A DNA stretch of 6,679 nucleotides from an uncultured Faecalibacterium sp. (GTDB taxonomy: Bacteria; Bacillota; Clostridia; Oscillospirales; Ruminococcaceae): positions 1 through 6,679 of the forward strand of contig CAAFQM010000250.1 in NCBI GenBank assembly GCA_900765105.1, written 5' to 3'. Position numbers and translations under genes: made by a program. The notes below the pieces were generated by a model. The model was not told where the DNA came from, searched no databases, and saw nothing but the letters and a program-made list of their open reading frames with translations. Shown here piece by piece: positions 1 through 5,435 of the stretch (position 1 is the stretch's first letter; each line of letters starts with the position of its first letter).

Positions 1-152
1 AGGCTGGACACGATGTTGTCGTACCGGCGGGCGGCCGCGACCCGAATGGGGGGCACGAGCGCGGCGCCGGGGGTGGGCTTTCCGGGGGCGGCGGGGCGGG
101 CGCCGGGTCTGGTGCAGCCCGCCCGCCGGTACGACAACATCGTGTCCAGCCT
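1..152. repeat. Perfect 34-bp inverted repeat at the window edge (1-34 and 119-152), probable fold-back artefact
   Basis: Bases 1-34 are the exact reverse complement of 119-152. Pairing stops at 35/118, and the left arm may continue beyond the window. The right arm encodes authentic SMC hinge residues (RRYDNIVSSL), so the left arm is the misplaced copy. The 84-bp spacer is extremely G-rich; only its right part reads as SMC. This is what a fold-back chimera at a contig end looks like, though a real small inversion cannot be excluded from sequence alone. Confidence 0.85.
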
Positions 153-1854
153 GCTGGGGCGCATTATCGTGGTGGACGACATCAACGAAGCTTCCCGGGT
201 TGCCCGGGACAACGGCTTCCGCAGCAAGGTGGTCACCATGGACGGCCAGGTGGTCAACGCGGGCGGCAGCTTTACCGGCGGCAGCGTGCAGCGCAGCGCC
301 GGACTGTTTACCCGCAAGCAGGAGATGGAAGAGCTGCGGGTGAAAGCCGCAAAACTGCAGAAGGACTGCCTTGCCGCGCAGGAAAAGACCGACCAGTGCA
401 AGGAGCAGGCCGATGCATTGCAGGCCGAGCTGACCGCCACGGTCAGCGAACAGATCACGGCGGCAAACGACAAAGTCCGCGCCGAAGCGGAGCACAAGCG
501 GCTGGAAGCTGCTCTGCAGCAGCTGGAAAGTAACCTTGCTGCCCGGCGGCAGGAGATCGATGCCCTGCACGCTGCACTGGCCGAAAGCCGCAGCAAAGCG
601 GAGAACGCCGCTGCACAGCAGACGGAGCTGACCGGAAAAATCGACCGCCTGACCGACGAGCTGAACCGCATCGCCGAAGGAGATGACAATTTCCTTGCAC
701 AGCAGAGCGACCTGGCGCAAAAGCTCAGCGCAAAGCGGCTGGAACAGGTGACCCGTCAGAAGGATGCCGAACTGGCCTACAGCCAGATCGCGGCGCTGGA
801 ACAGCGGGCACAGGATGCCGCCGCACGCCGTGCTTCGCTGGAAGAGAGCCTTGCGGCGCTGGCCACCCGCAGCGAGAACTGCAGGGCGGAGATCGCTGCC
901 ATCCGGCAGGCCAAGACCGACAGCCAGTCGGAAATTGCACAAAAAGAACAGGCCATCCGCGAAGCCACCGAACAGCGGCTGGAACGCCAGCAGGCCGAGA
1001 CGGCCGCGCTGGCGCGGGCACGCACCAGCGCCGACAGCCGCGAGGAGACCGGCCGGGAGATGGCCCGCCTTGCCGAGCGCAAAGCGGCGGCGGAGACCGA
1101 GTATGACCAGACTGTGGCAAAGTTGTGGGGTGAGTATCAGCTCTCGGTGAGTCAGGCGGAGGAACTCTGCATCGATTTTGAAAGCCTGACCGCCTTACGG
1201 GCGCAGGTGGCTGACCTGCGCGGCAAGATCCGCGCCCTCGGCAGCGTGAACGTCAGCGCCATCGAGGAGTACAAGGAAGTCAAGGCGCGCTACGACGAGA
1301 TGACACGTCGGGTGACCGACGTGGAAGAGAGCCGCAGCGAACTGAGCCGCATGATCTCGAAGCTTTCGGCACAGATGAAGGAGATCTTTACCGACAGCTT
1401 CCGCGCCATCAACGAGAACTTCGGCCGGGTGTTCACCGAGCTGTTCGGCGGCGGCGAAGCCAGCCTTGTGCTGGAGGATGAGAGCGACGTGCTGGCCTGC
1501 GGCATCGGCATCCGGGTGGCACCGCCGGGCAAAGTCATCAAGAATCTGGAAGCGCTTTCCGGCGGCGAACAGGCGCTGGTGGCCATCAGCATCTACTTTG
1601 CCATTCTGGCAGTCAACCCGGCACCGTTCTGCATTCTGGACGAGATCGAAGCCGCGCTGGACGACGCCAACGTGGTACGGTTTGCCCAGTATCTGCGCCG
1701 GGTGAGCGACAAGACGCAGTTCATCGTCATCACCCACCGCCGCGGCACCATGGAAGCCGCCAACGTGCTGTACGGCGTCACCATGCAGGAGGACGGCGTG
1801 TCCAAACTGCTCCGGCTGGATCTGGAACAGGTTGACGCGACCCTGATTTCCTGA
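1..1854 (+). CDS. smc: Chromosome segregation ATPase SMC, C-terminal half (5' end cut off)
   Basis: SMC is a cytoplasmic ATPase that, with ScpA and ScpB, organises and helps segregate the chromosome. Only the C-terminal half is present, about 600 of the usual ~1,190 residues. The order is as expected: the second half of the hinge (RYDNIVSSLLGRI from about 124, the glycine motif GGSFTGGS at 262-285), a long Ala/Glu/Gln/Lys-rich coiled coil (about 310-1230), then the C-terminal head. The head shows the ABC signature LSGGEQAL at 1555-1578, Walker B with catalytic Glu (FCILDE, 1627-1644) and the H-loop ITHRR (1729-1743). Walker A lies in the missing N-terminal half. The frame is open to the window edge, so the ATG at 13 is not a real start: it lies in an inverted copy of smc sequence. 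SMC-like residues can be followed back to about 90; LVQPARRY has the same spacing as LVTFDPAY of B. subtilis SMC as I recall it. Codons before about 75 should not be trusted. ftsY follows, a common Firmicute pairing. Confidence 0.96.
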   Translation, partial: RLDTMLSYRRAAATRMGGTSAAPGVGFPGAAGRAPGLVQPARRYDNIVSSLLGRIIVVDDINEASRVARDNGFRSKVVTMDGQVVNAGGSFTGGSVQRSAGLFTRKQEMEELRVKAAKLQKDCLAAQEKTDQCKEQADALQAELTATVSEQITAANDKVRAEAEHKRLEAALQQLESNLAARRQEIDALHAALAESRSKAENAAAQQTELTGKIDRLTDELNRIAEGDDNFLAQQSDLAQKLSAKRLEQVTRQKDAELAYSQIAALEQRAQDAAARRASLEESLAALATRSENCRAEIAAIRQAKTDSQSEIAQKEQAIREATEQRLERQQAETAALARARTSADSREETGREMARLAERKAAAETEYDQTVAKLWGEYQLSVSQAEELCIDFESLTALRAQVADLRGKIRALGSVNVSAIEEYKEVKARYDEMTRRVTDVEESRSELSRMISKLSAQMKEIFTDSFRAINENFGRVFTELFGGGEASLVLEDESDVLACGIGIRVAPPGKVIKNLEALSGGEQALVAISIYFAILAVNPAPFCILDEIEAALDDANVVRFAQYLRRVSDKTQFIVITHRRGTMEAANVLYGVTMQEDGVSKLLRLDLEQVDATLIS

Positions 1855-1862
1855 TATATAAT
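1832..1862 (+). promoter_or_regulatory. Candidate sigma70-type promoter for ftsY inside the end of smc
   Basis: TTGACG at 1832-1837 is followed after 17 nt by TATATA at 1855-1860. The overlapping TATAAT at 1857-1862 gives a 19-nt spacer. The -35 box lies in the last smc codons and the -10 box just past the smc stop (1852-1854). Transcription would begin near 1868, leaving a leader of about 18 nt that carries only the ribosome site AAAGGAGGG (1874-1882). This would let ftsY be expressed independently of smc. It is a motif match only. Confidence 0.5.
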
Positions 1863-1886
1863 AGAAGAAAAACAAAGGAGGGCACT

Positions 1887-2837
1887 ATGGGGTTCTTCGG
1901 ATTTGGCAAGAAAAACAAAGAAAAAGAACAGGAAAAGATGAAAACGGGTCTGGAAAAGACCCGCACCGGTTTTTGGGGCAATATCCTCAATACCCTGACC
2001 GGCAGTGTCATCGATGATGATATGTACGATGAGCTGGAAGAACAGCTCATCCTTGCAGACGTGGGCGGCGAGGTGGCCGTCCGTCTGGTGGACAAGCTGC
2101 GCGACCGGGTGCGCGACAAGGGACTCAAGACCGGCGAACAGGCGGCGGACGCTCTGCGCGACATCATTGCAGAGGAAATGACGCCGGACGCCGAGATGGA
2201 TCTGAGCGGCAAGCCCGCCGTCATTCTGGTCATCGGCGTCAACGGCGTGGGCAAGACCACCAGCATCGCCAAGCTGGCCGACTACTACACCCGCGAGGGC
2301 AAAAAAGTCATGCTGGCGGCGGGCGACACCTTCCGCGCCGCAGCCAGCGAGCAGCTGGAGATCTGGGCAGACCGCGCCGGTGTGCCCATCGTGAGTGCGG
2401 GCGAGGGTGCCGACCCGGCGGCGGTCATCTTCGATACGGTCAAGTCGGCCACCGCCCGCGGCTATGACATGGTCATTGCCGACACGGCAGGCCGCCTGCA
2501 CAACAAGTCGAACCTGATGGCCGAGCTTTCCAAGATCAGCCGCAGCGTCAAAAAGGCCAGCCCCGAAGCCAGCCTGGAAACGCTGCTGGTGCTGGACGCC
2601 ATCACCGGCCAGAACGCCATCAGCCAGGCCAAGGAGTTCTGCAAGGCAGCGGACGCCACCGGCATCATCCTGACCAAGCTCGACGGCACCGCCAAGGGCG
2701 GCTGCGTGGTGGCAGTCAAACAGCGGCTGGGCCTGCCGGTGCGCTTTATCGGCGTGGGCGAGGGCATCGACGACCTGCTGCCCTTCACCCCGGAAGGCTT
2801 TGTGGAAGAGCTGCTGCCCCGCGAGTGGAAGCACTGA
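1887..2837 (+). CDS. ftsY: Signal recognition particle receptor FtsY
   Basis: FtsY is the SRP-family GTPase at the inner face of the membrane that docks Ffh-bound translating ribosomes and hands them to SecYEG. The 316 residues hold a short Lys/Glu-rich start (about 1-25), a helical N domain with LILADVG (54-60), and the NG GTPase domain. All GTPase motifs are visible: P-loop GVNGVGKTT (117-125), DTFRAAASEQL (147-157), DTAGR (199-203), TKLDGTAKGG (263-272) and the closing GVGEGIDDL (289-297). The long acidic A domain of E. coli FtsY is absent, as is usual in Firmicutes. FtsY rather than Ffh, because there is no methionine-rich M domain after the G domain. The ATG is preceded at 5 nt by a near-perfect GGAGG. 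It lies 32 nt after smc and probably has its own promoter. Confidence 0.98.
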   Translation: MGFFGFGKKNKEKEQEKMKTGLEKTRTGFWGNILNTLTGSVIDDDMYDELEEQLILADVGGEVAVRLVDKLRDRVRDKGLKTGEQAADALRDIIAEEMTPDAEMDLSGKPAVILVIGVNGVGKTTSIAKLADYYTREGKKVMLAAGDTFRAAASEQLEIWADRAGVPIVSAGEGADPAAVIFDTVKSATARGYDMVIADTAGRLHNKSNLMAELSKISRSVKKASPEASLETLLVLDAITGQNAISQAKEFCKAADATGIILTKLDGTAKGGCVVAVKQRLGLPVRFIGVGEGIDDLLPFTPEGFVEELLPREWKH

Positions 2838-2850
2838 ACCCTCTCACCGC

Positions 2851-2866
2851 CCTTTTGAAAAAGGAG
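2851..2866 (+). promoter_or_regulatory. rdgB ribosome binding site within a small hairpin
   Basis: AAGGAG (2861-2866) sits 6 nt before the ATG at 2873 and fixes that start over the in-frame GTG at 2825, which lies inside ftsY. CCTTT (2851-2855) is complementary to AAAGG (2860-2864), giving a 5-bp stem with loop TGAA that covers part of the ribosome site. The stem is weak, and whether it matters in the cell is not shown. Confidence 0.6.
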
Positions 2867-2872
2867 AAACGA

Positions 2873-3505
2873 ATGAAAATTTGTGCAGCCACCGGCAATG
2901 CCGGAAAGCTCCGCGAGCTGCGCCGCATTCTGGAAGCGCAGGGTCACGAAGTCGTGAGCCAGAAGGAGCTGGGCATCACCATCGAGCCGGACGAGACCGG
3001 CACCACCTTTGCCGAGAACGCCCTCATCAAGGCCGAGACCATCTGCAGAGCCAGCGGCCTGCCCACCATCGCTGATGACTCCGGCCTGTGCGTGGATGCG
3101 CTGGGCGGCGCGCCCGGTGTTTACAGCGCCCGCTACTGCGGCCATCACGGCGATGACGAAGCCAACAACGACAAGCTGCTGGAGGCCATGAAGGATGTGC
3201 CGGCAGCGCAGCGCGGCGCAAAGTTCGTGTCGGCGGTGTGCTTTATCCTGCCGGACGGCCGCCACCTGACCTGCATGGGCGAGTGCCCGGGCAGTATCGC
3301 CTTTGAGCGGCTGAACGGCGATTACGGTTTCGGCTACGACCCGCTGTTCATCCCGGCAGACTGCGGTGTGGGCAAGACGGGCAAGCGCCCCAACACCGAG
3401 CGGCGCAGCTACGCCCAGCTGACCCCCGACGAAAAGGACTCCATCAGCCACCGCGGCAACGCGCTTGCGGAGCTGGAAAAAGAATTACCTGATTTTCTGA
3501 GATAA
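2873..3505 (+). CDS. rdgB: RdgB/HAM1 family XTP/dITP pyrophosphatase
   Basis: This cytoplasmic enzyme hydrolyses non-canonical purine triphosphates (XTP, dITP, ITP) to the monophosphate and pyrophosphate, keeping deaminated bases out of DNA and RNA. The 210 residues have the family motifs in order: ATGNAGKLRE (6-15, phosphate and metal binding), TFAENALIKA (45-54), ADDSGL (67-72, with Asp69 at the position of the E. coli catalytic Asp), GGAPGVYSARY (78-88), GYDPLF (154-159) and the purine-contacting SHRG (192-195). The start is the ATG 6 nt after AAGGAG. Between GYDPLFIP and the usual TfAEL-like segment there are roughly eight extra, mostly basic residues (about 165-177), a small family-specific loop. 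The gene follows ftsY by 35 nt, so co-transcription with ftsY is likely. A large palindrome begins at its stop codon. Confidence 0.96.
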   Translation: MKICAATGNAGKLRELRRILEAQGHEVVSQKELGITIEPDETGTTFAENALIKAETICRASGLPTIADDSGLCVDALGGAPGVYSARYCGHHGDDEANNDKLLEAMKDVPAAQRGAKFVSAVCFILPDGRHLTCMGECPGSIAFERLNGDYGFGYDPLFIPADCGVGKTGKRPNTERRSYAQLTPDEKDSISHRGNALAELEKELPDFLR

Positions 3506-3656
3506 AGGGATAGTGGCAGGCCATCCGGTAGCTTTCTCTTCGGACACGGTTCGGGCCATTCCATCGCCCGCCCTATTGCCGCTTTGCGGCAACAGGGCCC
3601 CACCCCAGCGGACGGTCCTCAGAGAAACTCCCGGCCGTCCTGCCGGAAAGTCCCTT
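3505..3656. repeat. ~150-bp imperfect palindromic element after rdgB
   Basis: Two arms (3505-3553 and 3609-3656) are complementary over most of their length. The pairings, in order, are: AAGGGA 3505-3510 with TCCCTT 3651-3656; GGCAGG 3515-3520 with CCTGCC 3639-3644; CCGG 3525-3528 with CCGG 3631-3634; AG 3530-3531 with CT 3628-3629 (A3530-T3629, G3531-C3628); TTTCTCT 3533-3539 with AGAGAAA 3621-3627; GGAC 3542-3545 with GTCC 3615-3618; CG 3547-3548 with CG 3613-3614; TTCG 3550-3553 with CGGA 3609-3612 (one wobble). The tip carries its own hairpin, TTGCCGC-TTT-GCGGCAA (3576-3592), extended by CCCT/AGGG. Both strands are stop-rich or show no plausible protein, and there is no transposase. It could be a structured RNA in the rdgB 3' region, a processing site, or a MITE/REP-like intergenic repeat. 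There is no T-run, so it is not a classical terminator, and no target-site duplication is obvious. Confidence 0.75.
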
Positions 3657-3666
3657 CTGTGAAAAT

Positions 3667-3700
3667 GCGTTTGGAGCGGCCCGCAGGCCGCGACAAACGC
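3667..3700. repeat. Stable 34-nt hairpin with tandem G-A internal loop
   Basis: GCGTTTG (3667-3673) pairs perfectly with CAAACGC (3694-3700) and GCGGCC (3676-3681) with GGCCGC (3686-3691), around a CGCA tetraloop. The two stems are separated by GA facing GA (3674-3675 and 3692-3693), the arrangement that forms sheared G-A pairs in RNA. The + strand after it is A-rich (CATATAAAAAATAAAATTT), not T-rich, so a rho-independent terminator on + is unlikely. On the minus strand it is followed only by ATTTTC. It stands alone between the large palindrome and the AT-rich yhbY leader. Confidence 0.7.
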
Positions 3701-3775
3701 CATATAAAAAATAAAATTTCCGCTAAAGATAGCCAGAGCGAAAGCGGAGGCTATTATAAATTGTTTTCAAAAATC

Positions 3776-3785
3776 AAAGGAGAAA
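3776..3785 (+). promoter_or_regulatory. yhbY ribosome binding site deciding the start
   Basis: AAAGGAG (3776-3782) lies 8 nt before the ATG at 3791. The reading frame is open upstream to 3584, but that extension crosses the palindromic DNA, has no ribosome site and adds residues unlike the family. Homology to YhbY begins at MLTSKQR. Confidence 0.75.
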
Positions 3786-3790
3786 CAACT

Positions 3791-4087
3791 ATGCTGACAA
3801 GCAAACAGCGCGCCATTCTGCGCGGCAAGGCCAACACCATGGATCCCGTTTACATCGTGGGCAAGGGCGAGATCGACGAGACCATGATCCAGGGCGTGAA
3901 GGACTGCCTCGACGCCCGCGAACTCATCAAGGTCAAGGTGCTGGAAAGCAGCATGTACAACGCCCGCGAGGCTTCGGTCAAGCTGGCCGAGGCCACCGGT
4001 GCCGACTGCGTGCAGGTGATCGGCTCCAAGTTCGTGCTCTACCTGCAGAAGAAAAAGGAAAGCGCTTACGCCGACCTGCTGAAGTAA
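3791..4087 (+). CDS. yhbY: YhbY/YqeI family CRM-domain RNA-binding protein
   Basis: A single CRM (CRS1-YhbY) domain protein of 98 residues. The family associates with precursors of the large ribosomal subunit and is thought to help its assembly. Typical features are the start MLTSKQRAILRGKA, then ELIKVKVL (44-51) and VQVIGSKFVLYL (74-85). The loop that normally reads GxxG (GKGG in B. subtilis YqeI, GSNG in E. coli YhbY) reads GKGE (24-27), so the last glycine is replaced by glutamate. The length matches the family. nadD starts one base after its stop, and the order yhbY-nadD-yqeK matches yqeI-nadD-yqeK in B. subtilis. No convincing promoter is seen in the AT-rich leader 3701-3775. Confidence 0.95.
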   Translation: MLTSKQRAILRGKANTMDPVYIVGKGEIDETMIQGVKDCLDARELIKVKVLESSMYNAREASVKLAEATGADCVQVIGSKFVLYLQKKKESAYADLLK

Positions 4088-4088
4088 G

Positions 4089-4727
4089 ATGAAGATCCTG
4101 CTCTACGGCGGCACCTTTGACCCGCCCCATAACGGCCACCTGAACAACCTCCGCGCCGCCGCCGCCCGCGTCCGCCCGGACAGGGTGGTGGTGATGCCGG
4201 CCGGGCTTTCACCCTTCAAACAGCGCACCTCGGCACCGGGGGCGCTGCGGCTGGAAATGTGCGGCTGCTTCCGCGCGCTGGCAGACAGCCCGGACATCCC
4301 GCAGCTGGAAGTCAGCGGCTGGGAGATCGCACAGGCCGAAGCGGGAAAGCGCAATTACACTGTGCTCACGGTGGAAAAGCTGGCGCAGGAGAACCCCGGC
4401 GCGCAGCTGTATCTTGCCGTCGGCAGCGATATGCTGCTGAGCTTTGACGGCTGGTTCCGCTGGCAGGACATCCTGCGGCTGGCGCACCTTGTTGTTACCA
4501 GCCGCAATGTGGGCGATGACCCGGAGCTGCACGCCATGGCCCGGCAGCTGGACCCCACCGGGGCGCGCATCCTGTTTGCACCGGTGCAGGCCCTGCCCAT
4601 GGCCAGCAGCGCGCTGCGCGCCCGGCTGGTGGACGGCGAAGCGTGCGAAGCCGAACTGCCGGAGACGGTGCGGACGGTGATCCGCCGGGAAAAACTCTAC
4701 CAGAAAAAGGAAGGTTCAGGCAAATGA
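4089..4727 (+). CDS. nadD: Nicotinate-nucleotide adenylyltransferase NadD
   Basis: NadD joins nicotinate mononucleotide and ATP to give deamido-NAD and pyrophosphate, the adenylylation step of cytoplasmic NAD synthesis. The 212 residues show the nucleotidyltransferase signature GGTFDPPHNGH (7-17, with the two HxGH-type histidines at 14 and 17), the substrate-loop residues SPFKQ (41-45), GSDML (112-116), and the C-terminal ATP-binding ASSALR (172-177, equivalent to the usual SST-x-R). The length is normal. The ATG comes one base after the yhbY stop (TAAGATG) and has no recognisable Shine-Dalgarno of its own, so translation is probably coupled to yhbY. Its own stop overlaps the yqeK start. Confidence 0.97.
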   Translation: MKILLYGGTFDPPHNGHLNNLRAAAARVRPDRVVVMPAGLSPFKQRTSAPGALRLEMCGCFRALADSPDIPQLEVSGWEIAQAEAGKRNYTVLTVEKLAQENPGAQLYLAVGSDMLLSFDGWFRWQDILRLAHLVVTSRNVGDDPELHAMARQLDPTGARILFAPVQALPMASSALRARLVDGEACEAELPETVRTVIRREKLYQKKEGSGK

Positions 4728-5302
4728 ATCTCAAACAGGCAAAGGAGCTTGTGCGCGGCCGTCTGAGCGACAAGCGCTACGAGCACACTTTGAACGTGAA
4801 AAAAATGGCCGTGAAGCTGGCAAAAATTTACGGCGAGGACGAGGAACGGGCGGCGCTGGCAGCCCTGTTGCACGACTCGGCCAAGGAAATCAGCAGGGAC
4901 GAGATGCGTGAGCTGATGCGCCAGTACCCTCAGTACGCCGAGGGCGGCGAGGAGCGCCCGGCTCCGGTGTGGCACGGCGTGTGCGCTTCCATTCTGGCAC
5001 GCACCCAGTGGGGCGTGACCGACGAAGCCGTGCTCAGCGCCATTGCCTGCCACACGGCGGGCAAACCCGGCATGACGCGGCTGGACAAGATTTTGTATCT
5101 GGCCGACATGACCAGCGCCGAGCGCGACTGGCCGGGCGTGAACAAGCTGCGCAAGTTGGAAAAGAAGGATCTGGACGCGGCCATGCTGGCTGCGCTGAAG
5201 CAGACCAACGATTTTGTGCTCTCGCAGGGCAAACCGCTGGACCCCATGTCCAAGGCCGCCTACGAGGATATTCTGGCCCGCAGCGGGAAAACTGAAGGCT
5301 GA
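4724..5302 (+). CDS. yqeK: YqeK family HD-domain Ap4A hydrolase
   Basis: YqeK proteins are metal-dependent HD-domain hydrolases that split diadenosine tetraphosphate symmetrically into two ADP, limiting this stress-linked dinucleotide. The 192 residues carry the expected metal ligands in order: His21 (RYEHTLNV), His50-Asp51 (LLHDSAK), His84 (WHG), His110 (CHTAG) and Asp127 (LYLADM). The start chosen is the ATG at 4724, which overlaps the nadD stop as ATGA and has GGAAGG (4709-4714) 9 nt upstream. The longer open frame from 4643 runs inside nadD and does not resemble the family. The coupling to nadD is conserved in Firmicutes. The equivalent SpoT/RelA-type HD hydrolases are much longer, so confusion with them is unlikely. 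Confidence 0.95.
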   Translation: MNLKQAKELVRGRLSDKRYEHTLNVKKMAVKLAKIYGEDEERAALAALLHDSAKEISRDEMRELMRQYPQYAEGGEERPAPVWHGVCASILARTQWGVTDEAVLSAIACHTAGKPGMTRLDKILYLADMTSAERDWPGVNKLRKLEKKDLDAAMLAALKQTNDFVLSQGKPLDPMSKAAYEDILARSGKTEG

Positions 5303-5306
5303 CAGC

Positions 5307-5330
5307 CTGTACCCCGGAACCGGGATGCAG
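5307..5330 (+). other. Short hairpin just after yqeK
   Basis: CTGTA (5307-5311) pairs with TGCAG (5326-5330, one wobble) and CCCG (5313-5316) with CGGG (5321-5324), with one C-A mismatch between and loop GAAC. It starts 4 nt after the yqeK stop. The following bases are AAAAC, not a T-run, so it may protect or mark the 3' end of the yhbY-nadD-yqeK message rather than act as an intrinsic terminator. Confidence 0.45.
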
Positions 5331-5338
5331 AAAACGGA

Positions 5339-5367
5339 TTGCAGATTCTGTCGGATAATGTTATACT
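5339..5367 (+). promoter_or_regulatory. Extended -10 promoter for the LCP gene
   Basis: TTGCAG (5339-5344), a 17-nt spacer and TATACT (5362-5367) form a good sigma70-type promoter, with the extended -10 TG at 5359-5360 one base before the -10 box. Transcription should begin about 5373-5375. This separates the LCP gene from the yqeK operon. Confidence 0.7.
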
Positions 5368-5374
5368 AAAAGCT

Positions 5375-5428
5375 ATGACAGGTGCGGCAGAAGAGATCTC
5401 TGCGGCACTGCGAAACTCTGGAGGATAA
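5375..5428 (+). CDS. Possible 17-codon leader ORF before the LCP gene
   Basis: An ATG at 5375 opens a 17-codon frame (MTGAAEEISAALRNSGG, then TAA at 5426-5428). The predicted transcription start is at or within 1-2 nt of this ATG, so it would be read leaderless or almost so. Its last sense codons, GGA GGA, are the Shine-Dalgarno of the next gene (TGGAGGA, 5419-5425). The same leader can fold: GTGC (5382-5385) with GCAC (5405-5408) and GCAGA (5387-5391) with TCTGC (5399-5403). No homology is recognised. It may be chance; a regulatory role is inference. Confidence 0.3.
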   Translation: MTGAAEEISAALRNSGG

Positions 5429-5435
5429 AAACAGC

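Noticed and set aside
1593..2834. Long minus-strand open frame (413 codons) opposite smc and ftsY
   Set aside because: It spans two well-identified genes, is rich in His, Gln, Ala and Leu as expected from the reverse of GC-rich codons, has no recognisable domain and crosses the gene boundary. It is a shadow.
3570..3598. Hairpin as an intrinsic terminator after rdgB
   Set aside because: The stem is strong, but it is followed by CCCACCCC rather than a T-run, and it is the tip of a larger palindrome.
3701..3775. Promoter for yhbY in the AT-rich leader
   Set aside because: TATAAA and TATTAT are present, but no -35-like sequence lies at 16-18 nt from any of them.
3584..3790. N-terminal extension of yhbY
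   Set aside because: The open frame crosses the palindromic region, lacks a ribosome site, and the family begins at the ATG at 3791 behind AAAGGAG.
4643..4723. N-terminal extension of yqeK
   Set aside because: It lies wholly inside nadD in another frame and reads as a nadD shadow; the ATGA overlap start at 4724 has a ribosome site and fits the family length.
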